DNA of 64,000 nucleotides from Benincasa hispida (taxonomy: Eukaryota > Streptophyta > Magnoliopsida > Cucurbitales > Cucurbitaceae). The stretch is taken from assembly GCF_009727055.1 (NCBI RefSeq), contig NC_052357.1, positions 18,797,005 to 18,861,004 of the forward strand, written 5' to 3'. Position numbers and translations under genes: made by a program. Every line of letters begins with the position of its first letter. Position 1 is the stretch's first letter. Under the pieces are notes generated by a model that was not told the origin of the DNA, searched no databases, and saw only the letters and a program-made list of their open reading frames with translations. Shown in pieces: positions 34,841 to 45,323 of the stretch.

Positions 34841-35159
34841 GAAATTCCATAATCTCTTTTGTCGTGACCATAACCTCATGTTTCTTGGCCAAGACGTCAG
34901 ATATGCTGGGCAAGATATAGACTTGGGCTTTTTCATTTGTGTTTGTCTAGAGGTCCTAAGCATCCTTTATCGCTTGGGATGCATTACGAGTAGGGGCCGG
35001 AGGATATTGCTCTGTTAAGAAAAATCGCAAATCGTCTACAACAAGAATCGTATTGAAGTTGAACTTCCACGTAGAATAATTTTTAGCTAAATCTAATACA
35101 TAGACTATTGATTCGTTTTTAGTTATCTTTACTGAATTTTCTATTATAGAGGAAGACAT
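34841..35159 (-). pseudogene. copia gag N-terminal fragment
   Basis: Frame 35,159-34,956 starts MSSSIIENSVKI and contains YSTWKFNFNTILVVDDLRFFLTE, the conserved gag N-terminus of this copia family. After a frameshift near 34,955 the next frame reads KAQVYILPSISDVLAKKHEVMVTTKEIMEFLP and ends at the junction. Only about the first 100 residues of gag remain. The start is supported by its place directly after the leader. Confidence 0.88.
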
Positions 35160-37567
35160 TGCTGAAAATAAACAATGACCGTATTAGTTATCTTTACCTT
35201 AACCTATCACACAAGCAAATAAATGCATAAAATCCAATCAAATTCAGCAAAACAAGTAATCAAAGAACCCTAAGAAACTATTGATTCAGTTTTGCAACGA
35301 TGCTTCAGAAGTTTAGTATAACCGCCACTGAAGAGTAATCAACTACTCATCCTCTAAAATGAGACAATTCTTAGCTAAATCTAATACCAAAATAACTCAT
35401 ATTCCTAGACTTTAGCCACCGTTGTTCGGTCAAGGATTTGTTAACACATTTAACTCACCCCCGTAAGTGTAACCCTCCCACTTTCATATCCCAAAGGTAC
35501 GTACCAACAGGCTACCATTAAGAAAGAAAACTGTTGGTAATTAACCTAAGAAACCCTATCATTTCCAAGAGTTCACGGTGTTCCGAATTCTATGATCAGA
35601 CCCTCTAAAGGGGTGGTTGCTCTAGGACAACATGAGGCAGATCATAGAAATCTCATTATGTGACCTAGGGGCGGAGATCGAGGGATACGTTAACACGTGT
35701 CCCGCTCCCACTTACTATAGACACTTCCCCCATTCACCTTGCTATTGACTCATACAAACACTTTCTGAAGGGAGGCCGCGCCTAAGGCGACACGATGTCG
35801 AGTATGGATCTCACTTTGTGAATATAGGGACGTAGGAGCAAAACGTGATTTAAAATATCTCATTTTATCATTTTTTTCTCCCACTAAAGTGTCATACCGT
35901 AATTTTCAGGGTTTATTTAACTTAGATAAAACCGGCTAAGTAATCTTTCTAAGTATATTCTTATTATAACACTTATAAAATATATATATGTTCTAGGTGA
36001 ATTAAACTCCTTTAATTAACCTAGTGACAATGCATGCTAACATCAAACTATGATTAATTCAATTCAGGTTCCGGGTCAGTTCCCAGGTAGGAGGTGTTCC
36101 ATTAACTGTAAACTTAAAAACCCCCAGTCGTAGACAGAACTTCACCAGTAGAGTTCCCTTATAATCACAGTAATGTTTTTCCTACTTAGTTCATTAAAAC
36201 TATTTTAAAAAACTAAGAGAAAAAATTCTAATCCTATTAGAAGTTGATCTTAGGTCTAATTAATTTTAAACATTTTAAAACTAATTTATTAACCTTATGA
36301 TATTTGTATGCAATTCTTTGATTATAGATTGACGGTTTCTAATCATTAATTATTTTTTTTTAATGATTAGCCTTATAAACATACTTTTCTATGGTTTTAA
36401 TTAATAAACAAGCCATATAACATGCATTGCATAATTTAATATAACAATTACATTAATACTGTGGATGTTACATGCTCAATGTATATTGATTTTTATATAA
36501 TAATATAACAATTTATATTAATGCAAAAATGAAAATCAATTAAGCATGCTCAAAAATTTATAATAAATATAACTCTTTATATTTATCTAAGTAATTACAT
36601 GCTTTATGTTTTGTTAATTTAAAAAAATATATATAACAACGATATTAATAAAGACATTAACCTATCATACATAAACTATATATTATAACATTTATAATAT
36701 AAAAATACATGAATATGTTTAACCTAAGGTGGGATTATATCTAAATAACATCCATAAAGCATTTAAATAGCTAATGAACCGGTTAATTGACCCCTAGGAT
36801 AAAATTAAAGCAAAAGATTACATTAATTTTACTAATTTTATCTTAAGTAGTCCTTAACTGCACTCGAACAGGACCAGAGGAGCTCGAACCTTGAACAAAA
36901 CTGTCAAAAACTGGCCAAAACCGCTTAAACCGAGCTGAAAAAACACTGAACCAGGGCAAAACCGACCAAAACGGGTCAAAACCGCTTGAACCAGCCGAGA
37001 ACTGATCAAACCAGGTGCAAAAGTCAAAGAATCGGCTGAATCAGTGTGAATCGCGTCCCAGACCGAGTCGAACTGGACGAACCAGGCCGACCCGCGCCTC
37101 TTGATGGCACGCTGATGTCAGCCTAAACGTAAAGCCGGCGTCTGTGACCGAACTGGACGAATCACAAACCAGGTGAACCTCGAACTGGACTGTGCGAACC
37201 CTTGGGCTAACGTCAGCCAGCGTTGGATGCTGATGTTAGCCCTTCCATTTTTCAACCACTGTCTTTCGATTTTTCCGATTTCTCCTTTTTTTTTTTTTTT
37301 TTTCAAATTGCAGCCACTGTATTCCTCTGTATTTAGCCAAAATTGATCCTGATCTTCATCGATCTTCAACCTATTTCTAGACACGGACTTACAGACTCGA
37401 TTTACATTAAAATGCCCAAAACATAGGGGCCCTTACATGATCAAATCACATTAAAAAAATATAAATTTATTGCCAATTAAACAGTTCACAGCAAACCAAA
37501 AATATTCACAATACATTTAATCCCACCTATAACCCATGCAAAATTAAAATTAATATTAAAATAGAGC
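35160..37567 (-). other. copia untranslated leader, minus strand
   Basis: Between gag and PBS on the minus strand. Hairpins occur at 35,964-35,978 (arm TTATAA, loop cac) and 36,679-36,701 (perfect 10-bp arms, loop cat), which on the minus strand have loops gtg and atg as in the other leaders. A GGTTC/GAACC-type tract covers 36,890-37,200. The frame 37,118-37,384 is not supported as a gene. Confidence 0.72.
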
Positions 37568-37583
37568 CTGCTTTGATACTAAT
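37568..37583 (-). other. Primer-binding site, mutated tRNA-iMet type
   Basis: On the minus strand ATTAGTATCAAAGC follows the LTR end. It differs from the usual site at two positions, in line with an old copy. Confidence 0.82.
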
Positions 37584-39686
37584 TGCAAGGATTAAAGCTC
37601 TGCATAGTGGAAGAAATTAGATCTAACTCTTATTTAATATCAAACAAAATAGCATTGGAAAATAAACCTAGGCTAAACATACATTTTCAACAAAATAAAG
37701 AAAGGAAAAAAACATATCTTGTTGAAAAAACTCTGGAGGATATCAACGACATTCCCAAAAAAATGCCTTCACCGGTATCCTCTATTAGATTTTCTGAGGC
37801 GGGATAGTGATATCCCCTTTCTTCGTTTGGGAGAAAAAATTCGTTTTAGAGAAAACTCTATACCAACTGAGTCAATTTTTTTCGTTAAAAACTATACTTT
37901 TTGTGCGAGAGTCAAAGGTGGAGAGAGAAATCAGGGAGAAGACTCTCTTTCCCCATAAAAAACGTAACTCCCCAATAATTTTTTTAATTTAACTTTATTT
38001 ATTATTATAATTATTAATTAAATAAACAAATCCATTTTAATTTATTTTAATTAATTAAATAATAATAAATATATTTAATTTAACTAAATAAATTTAATCG
38101 AATTTAATTTATTAAAAATGTTAAATTAAATAATATTAATTAATCAAATTAATTAATAATAATTAAATATCTCATATATTTAGTTAAATGTGTATTTTTA
38201 ATCATATTCTAATAAATCTCTCTCACATAACCTATAGTTTCAATTAAATTAATTTAATCAAATCATATAATTAAATATAATTAAATTAAAATAATTAATT
38301 CTCCAATTAACTAATCATTAGATTAAATATCACATATTTAATTTAACCTTATAATTGAATCACATTCAATTATCTTTCTCTCATATAATCTATAGTTTTA
38401 ATGTGCATCTTATGCGCATTATTTTTAACCTATAGTTTTAATATGAAATTAATTCATATTACATTTAATATTTGAAATCCTTCAAATATATAATTCTCCC
38501 ATAAATTAATTTTTAAATCAAATTCAAAAATAAATTTATATCATAAAGTTTAATTAAATTATAAATTTTATATTATAATGTATCAACATACATTATATTA
38601 TTTTTCCTTAGTTAATTTGAACAATTCAAATTACTTTAATTTTCTCATATCCTTTTTTGAGCTACCAGTGGGACCTAATGGACCTACAGATTAGAAGCTC
38701 CAACGATATAAGATTAATTAGCAAAACTCATTAACCGAGTTAATCAATATTCGTTAACTGTGGGTGCACTCCACTATAGACTCATAGTTGCACTCTTCTC
38801 ACTGTATATATATTACTGTGTCCACGAATATAGACCAATAACAACAAGTTAGTCCTTCACGAGTGTTTGTAACACCATCTGGGTCAAATTACCGTTTTAC
38901 CCTTGGGTTACTTCTACATCCTTAAGTACCAATGTTCATCTAATAAACAACCTGTTTGTGGTCCAACCAACAAACAGAGATCCCCCTCAGGCCAATGAGA
39001 GGGCAGGACCCGATGTTCAAGACCTGAAAACACCACTTAAGGGAAAACTCATCTACTTTCCTAAAGTAGGAAATGAGTGAATTCCATCTTATGAAATCAC
39101 GTTCCCAACTATCCATTCGGTTTTATCCCCAAAATGGTAGGCCTATTGAGTCGGTGAGCCAACCACTCTCACTTATACAAATAAAAGGATAATGCCTCAT
39201 GAACAGGAATTCATAACTCACTTGGGATTGAGACTATGTTGCCTAGGTTATCCTAGTGAAATAGAAACCTAACTAGTCAACAGTGTTACAACTAGGAGTT
39301 ACTATTTCGTGGTCCGGTCTCATTCAAACGCATTGCATAGGATAACCCCACTCACATGTCTCCTACACGAACACTTGAATCATTGTATTTGTATCAAATA
39401 CAAAGTATGTCGTATCCATAATGATACAGGATAAGGTACCCAACCTTATTTTTATACTATAGACCCTTTAGGTTGTATCTTGAATAGTGATCCTCATATG
39501 TCTCTACATAAAGCTCAAGACTCATACAACAACTCAGGATATTAGTTTATTAGATTAGAGTTATTTAGTCATGATTAACATAATATAAACAATAACGCTT
39601 TGTGGAAAAACATCAATAATAATTTATTAACGAACAATCAAAAGTTACATTTACTATCTACGAGTTTTAGGGCATAAAACCCAACA
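37584..39686 (-). repeat. 5' LTR of the 12.7-kb minus-strand element
   Basis: Ends tgcaagg and ccaaca, 2,103 bp. It aligns with 27,024-29,000 and has the more complete sequence. The frames 37,583-37,992 are parallel to those in the partner and non-coding. Confidence 0.87.
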
Positions 39687-39691
39687 CGGAA

Positions 39692-39936
39692 AACTCTTGT
39701 TGTGGTGCCTTTGTTCATTGAGAGGTTCAAATTTGTTCGTGACCAAAGGAGAGGAAAATCTAGAGTAAGGAAATCTTTAAAGATGGGATCTTTTCTTCCC
39801 TTTCATCCTCATCAGAACCATGCTTAGGTTTATTTAATGTTTATCCTATGTTTAAATCACTGATTTTCTATTTTATAAAATTAATTTTCAAATTGCACGA
39901 CGATCACACACTTCCGCGGGAATCCGATTTCCTTCA
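39692..39936 (+). repeat. Right-hand remainder of the plus-strand 3' LTR
   Basis: After the minus-strand element ends, sequence typical of the LTR 3' third continues and stops at gatttccttca (39,936), like the end caatccttca of the LTR at 24,640. No PBS follows, which fits a 3' LTR. The next bases are gggta. Confidence 0.72.
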
Positions 39937-40953
39937 GGGTAGCCCCGATTTTTCCTGGTAAACCCTTAGATCATGAATTTTGGCCCCCCTCAACTGATTA
40001 GGAGCTTATACAAAGATGAGAAGCTCTCCATTTAGGGACACAAATCTCCATCGCCAAGACCACAAACACTTTTCACCATTTATGTAATTTAATTAACCCC
40101 TTAGATGTTTTCTCAATTTTTCAAAGTCAGTAACCTCAAGAATGAAAGTTCCTCTGAGCCATAACGACTCTAGGTCATCTTGTCCTGTGAAAGCAAGTGG
40201 TGAGAAGAGATTCTTTCTTGAAAAATGAGAGTCAACCTAGAGAAAGATTAAGGAATTGAGGACTTGTCCCAATATCCTATAAGTTGTATTTTCCAGCATT
40301 TTTTTCATTTATTTATTTTTTGTAGTTACTCTATTTCATTTTTATTAATCGAACTTTATATTGTAGCTATGATTTATGATCTAATAAAGTTTATTATTTT
40401 ATCATTTTTCACGAGTTAAATCTTCCTAGGGGTTCAACAATGTGAATGTCCTAGGGTTATTATGGCTTAAATAACGTAGTGCTTTATACCACTTTATGAT
40501 ACACATTATCTTTGTTGATTTTAAAGATAAAATCAGTAAGTTAAATTGTCCACTTAATTTATCAATTTAGCAGAGCTCTAATGATGATAAGGTTAGGGTA
40601 TAATCGGATGTCACAAAGGGATATGAGACTTCAAGCCTAGAAATAGGATTGTCACATTGCCTTAAAAATAAAGGACACCATAGGATAAAGAAATTTAACC
40701 TGAATTAATCTAAGATCTAGCTAACCATGAAAATATTAGACATTAGCTGCTTAGACCTCTTAACTTGACACAATAGGTGTGGATTTCTATTCATAACTAA
40801 TTTAAAGAACAGTAGTATACTTGAGTTAATAGGAAGATTATTCAATCATCAATATATCATATCTCGAACATCATCTAATGGTTAAGATACTTCTCTTCTT
40901 AAGAGGTTAAATGATATATGTCAAATCTTTCTAAAGATCGATTACGATTATTA
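39937..40953. other. Intergenic DNA
   Basis: Start of the host-like region. A+T-rich, no coding frame longer than chance, no RNA gene recognised. Confidence 0.6.
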
Positions 40954-41236
40954 GGGACTGTTTAGAGGCCCAACATGAGATGATATATCCCCACATCCTA
41001 TATCACCTCAGTGTTTGGAAGCCAATTATCCTATCTCACCGATTTTAATTGTTTGTGGACCCATTTTCGAAACGTGTTTCGTATCTCACCGTCATTTTCC
41101 TTCCGTGTATCGTATATCATCTCATTGCTTGAACATACTCGATCGTTCATACTCGATCAAAACTTTCCAGATATCCGAACTCTCCAGACATCAAAACTCC
41201 TCATGTTCTCTATCATCTGAGTGTCCCAAACAATCC
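40954..41236. mobile_element. MITE with terminal inverted repeats
   Basis: The left end gggactgtttagagg...atgagatgata and the reverse complement of the right end (ggattgtttgggacac-cagatgata) match over about 25 bp with a few changes. Length is about 283 bp. Flanks are tta on the left and ttg on the right, which could be a decayed TWA duplication of a PIF/Harbinger-type MITE. The frames 41,011-41,287 lie inside it and are not genes. Confidence 0.75.
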
Positions 41237-42944
41237 TTGATTTCATTTAAGTTAACATTTAGATTGACAAACTATGTTGATATTTGAAATTATTGTTGTA
41301 ATATAAATATATAGTTAAAGAATTAGATGAATCAGAAACCTAATTAATATTTAAAGTGAATATTGTGGACACTGAAAACTGAATTATTATTCCAAATTTC
41401 TCCCATTTTGTGCTATAATGTCAAAGCAATAAACTTGGGATAGTGTGTCGTTGAAAATAGGGTAGCAAATCTCAAGGTGATATAATACTCAGTGCGGTGG
41501 GAAATGTGTTTCTTTTGACTCAAAAATCAACCGTTATTTAGATTTTTTAATAAAAAATTCGAAAACAAAAATTTAAGAAGAATGGAGTTAATAAAAATAT
41601 AATTGTTTTTCAATGTTTTAAATATGTGTCTCGATAGTATATTTAGAAATTGAATGTTAATTTAAATACTGGTTTAAAATGTGTTTATACTTATAAACCA
41701 TAATAATAGTTTTAGTTATCCACTAATATTTAGTTAACAATAAAGAAATTTATGTAATTATTATTTTGTAATATTACATAATATTTTTTTAAAAAATAAA
41801 TTGAGTTTATAACTTTAAAATTCAAAATTTGAATATAATAAAAACATAAATATGTTATTTTCATAATAGGCACGGTTTAAATCCTAGAATCCAAAAACAG
41901 TTTTCAGAAACAGAATCCGAGTTATCTTTCAAACACATTTCTACTAAATTCGGTAAATTTGAAAACATAAAACGGAATCTGAATTTTCTACCAAACGTAC
42001 TCTTATTTATTTATTTATTTGTAATTTAGATATAATTTGGTTATGTGGTAAAAATATGTAGACTAAATTTAGACATTTGAAAATACATAAACAAAATTAG
42101 AGATGAATTCAAATTTGAGAGGTTAAATTGATATCTTAGACCTCATATGGTAACCATTTTTTATTGATATATGTGAATATTTGTGCCAACTTATGTGCAC
42201 ATCAACTAATCTCACGAGACAACTCGTCTGATTCTATAACATTTAGGTGTCAAGAAAACTCATAGGATATTAAATTCTAGGTAGGTGGCTACCATAGATT
42301 AAATCCATGACTTTAGTTCTTTATCAAGGTCATACTCCCTATTTGTCACTAGCTCAATCCATGATGGTTGTGTTGAGTTTCAATTCTATGTTTAAGCATT
42401 TTAAAAATATTTGATTTTAATCCAAATGGATTGATTAGGTCTGTTTCAAAAAATTAATCTCATACGATTCTTTTAGTTCAACAATATGTAGGGGGAAAAT
42501 TTGAATCCTTTAATCTTTTAAACGATTATACATATTTATAAGCAAGTTTAAGATTCGTTTATCTCAGCATATAATCTTATATGATGGCTAACAATACTAG
42601 ACATAGAAAGGGAGAGGTGATAAGTTTACTTATGTGTAAATTCAATTGGCTGATTATATTATGCTTTGAATGGAAAAGAAATGAAAGGAAGAAACTAATG
42701 GGTTGGTAAGAAAAGGATTAGCTTGTAATAAAGGTTTTTGTAGATGGGAAAAAATAATAATTTTACTTTTACTTTTAATTTCATCTGATTGAATTTTAGA
42801 TTCTTATCAAACATTTAAAGAACAATTTGTTATTTGTTAATAGTTCAATTTGTAAAGGTGAATAGTTTGATTTCTCTTTTTTTTTTTCTTGAAAAATTTG
42901 TAGGTAATTTATAAGATTTAATTACTAAGATTTAAACTTAGATC
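41237..42944. other. Intergenic AT-rich DNA
   Basis: No gene. Stretches near 41,500-42,000 ('ccgttatttagattt', 'aaaacggaatctgaattttc') look like decayed repeats, but I could not define their ends. Confidence 0.5.
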
Positions 42945-43877
42945 ATACTAGAACTTTTAGTATTGTTTATGAATCTCATTTTCATTTATTGATTTTTGTT
43001 TTATTATCTACTTTTTAAGAGAGTTTTAAAGAATTTAATCAAGTTTTAATTTTTTTTTTTTTAAAAAGAGTTAGTCTTTCAAAACTTTTGTTATGAGAAT
43101 TTGACTAAGAAAGATGAAAACTTTGGTAAAAAAAAAAATACAAAAACAAAAAATTAGCATACTTTTCTAAAATTAAAAAAAAAATCAAATTGATTATCAA
43201 ACGTGGTATTTGTTTTTTAAAACTAAATCTATAAATATTATTCTAACTTATGAATTTTCTTTCTTATCTATTTTCTAAAAATAGTTTCAAGATCCAAGCA
43301 AGTTTTGAGAAGAAAAAAAAGTAGTCTTAATTTTTAAATTTGGTTAGAATTGAAATGTTTCTTTAACAAAAGGAAAAAGTATGGTAAGAAAGTTGTGACT
43401 AAATAAACATAAATTCAAAAACAAAAAAACCAAAAATAAAATTTTATCAAATGAAGTATGCATAAATTGGTCTTTTGTAAGTGACACCTGCATTTAGCTC
43501 CTAATGTTTAGGATTGGTCATTTTTTTCTAATTAATGTGGTCATTGAGTTCATCTTATCTTTATTTTTAATTTAATTGTTTTTTTTAATTAGAAAGAACA
43601 TTTTAACATATTTTTGAAAATTCATCAACTAAATTGGTCAATTTAAAACATTAGAGACTAATGCACCATTCTTCAAAACTCAAGGATCAAAAATGTATTT
43701 TTTTGTCCAATTATTAGGCTCTATTCGGTAATTTTGTTTTTGTTTTTTTATTTTTGATTTTTGAAAATTAAGCTTATTTTCTCTCCATTTTTTTTATAAT
43801 AATTTGCATCTTTTGTAAGTATAATAGTTGAATTTTTAACCAAATTCTAAAAATAAAAACAAATTTTTTAGGCTCGT
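42945..43877. repeat. Cluster of decayed MITE copies
   Basis: At least three degenerate or partial copies of the family defined at 44,153-44,452: about 42,945-43,204, 43,191-43,460 (ends attatcaaacg and ttatcaaatg visible) and a left half at 43,724-43,870 (ttcggtaattttg). They share the blocks 'caagtttt-a-aa', 'agtagt' and 'gaattcttaa'. Confidence 0.6.
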
Positions 43878-43883
43878 TAGATA

Positions 43884-44113
43884 ACCCTTTTGTTTTTTGT
43901 TTTTTGTTTTTAAAAGTTAAGTCTATTTTTTTCTTATTTCTTACAATGATTTGTATCTTTCTTAAGTACTGAATTCTTAATTAAATTCTAAAAGTAAAAA
44001 TAAAATTTTAAAAGCTACTTTTTTTAGTCTTCAAATTTTGGCTTGGTTTTTAAATCATTGATAAAAAGTAAATAACAAAGAAATAAATTTAGATGTAGAA
44101 GTAAAAATCTATA
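43884..44113 (-). mobile_element. Partial MITE copy
   Basis: It begins gttagataacccttttg and runs through 'cttaagtactgaattctt' and 'ggcttggtttttaaa' to 'agaaataaatttag', in the opposite orientation to the full copy at 44,153. The far terminal repeat is missing. Confidence 0.68.
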
Positions 44114-44152
44114 GGCTATGGACTATTTGAAACCATTGATAAGAAGTTTGGT

Positions 44153-44452
44153 AATCAGTTTGTTTTTTGTTTTGTTTTTGAAAATTAAGTATATGAACAC
44201 TACTTCCATCACTAAATTTCTTTCTTTGTTAGTTATTTTACACTAATGGTTTAAAAAAACCAAGCCAAATTTTGAGAATTAAAAAAGTAGTTTTCAAATT
44301 TTTTTTTTTCTGTTTTTAGAATTTAACTAAGAATTCAATTATTGTACTTGATAAAAATACAAGTCATTATAAAAAATGTAAATGATATAAGCTTAATTTT
44401 AAAATACAAAACAAAAAATCAAATGGAATCTAAATAATTACCAAACGAAATC
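44153..44452 (+). mobile_element. Full-length MITE, about 300 bp, with TIRs
   Basis: The left end gtttggtaat and right end attaccaaac are exact inverted repeats, and pairing continues imperfectly for about 45 bp through the 'ttttttgttttgt' tract to 'aaattaag'. The trinucleotide gaa flanks both sides and may be the target duplication. It lies 0.9 kb upstream of the GST gene. The same family is found in the cluster to the left, in GST intron 1 and near 62.3 kb. Confidence 0.8.
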
Positions 44453-45259
44453 TATAAAAAAAAAAATCAAATGATTAATAAACGAAACTTAATTAAGGAA
44501 GTTGAAAATGTAGGAATATTTTAAAACAAAGAGCAAATTTCGAGAGGATTTTTTTTATTTGTTTCTTAATTTTTAATTATTAAGAGAGGGATTTGACCAT
44601 TGACCTTGGTTTTAACGAACTCAGACTCTTTCTTCTTGGATTCTTCAAAATCATAATTTCGTTTTATCTAAGTTTCTATTACTTGCAAATTCAACCTTCT
44701 TTTTCGCTCCCTTTCACATAATCCTCATTAGCCGTCCACTTAGGTTCAATTATAAAAATACTCCTATATTATATGGGTTGGTTTTAATGATAGTCGAATT
44801 TTCAAAAATTTTCATTTTTATCTTCCAAATTTGTTATTTGCTTCAAAACAACTCAATAAAATCATGGATGGAGAAATTTGTATCAACTTATATGTTATTT
44901 ATGTAAAAATATATGTCAAGTATATTTGGAGATTAGGGTTGAAAAACCATAAATTTAAAAAAAAAAATCAAGGTTTGAAAAGATGAATACGACAACATGT
45001 AACTTACTGATGCTAAATGATGTGATTAGACAAAAGTATTGTAGAGATTTGAATACGGAGTCTTTTATTCTGATATTATGTTAAATCATCGATTAACTAA
45101 AAAAAATATTTTAATACATAGACCAATACAACTTTTCCATCTTTAAATTTATCGATGTTTTATAATACAAAGGAAATATTTTAAAGTATGGGATATATTT
45201 AAAAAAAAAACTTCATAATTGTGGGGGTATATTTTTGATAATCTAACCTAAAATTTAGC
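44453..45259. other. Upstream region of the GST gene
   Basis: About 0.8 kb of A+T-rich sequence without coding potential, expected to hold the promoter. No specific stress element could be named with confidence. Confidence 0.55.
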
Positions 45260-45266
45260 TATAAAT
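45260..45266 (+). promoter_or_regulatory. TATA box of the GST gene
   Basis: TATAAAT, 58 bp upstream of the start codon, so transcription would begin about 30 bp before the ATG region. It is followed by purine-rich leader 'gaggagggagaagaaa'. Confidence 0.7.
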
Positions 45267-45323
45267 TGAGGAGGGAGAAGAAATCCGTCATTGACTTGTT
45301 TTTGATCGGTTTGTGTTGTTTCA

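Larger units (their letters stand above)
27024..39686 (-). mobile_element. Full-length minus-strand copia element with LTR pair and TSD
   Basis: Two closely similar minus-strand LTRs (27,024-29,000 and 37,584-39,686) face the same way. They enclose a PBS next to the right one and a purine tract next to the left one. The outer flanks are cggga (27,019-27,023) and cggaa (39,687-39,691), a 5-bp target duplication with one change. Outside them the host LTR (25,456-27,023 and 39,692-39,936) continues. The interior has a leader, a short gag fragment and the 3' tail only. The pol genes are gone and a plus-strand element fragment (29,169-34,840) occupies their place. Confidence 0.82.

Noticed and set aside
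37118..37384. 88-codon minus-strand frame
   Set aside because: It lies in the untranslated leader between PBS and gag, contains a poly-lysine run from an A/T tract, and is not shared with other leaders.
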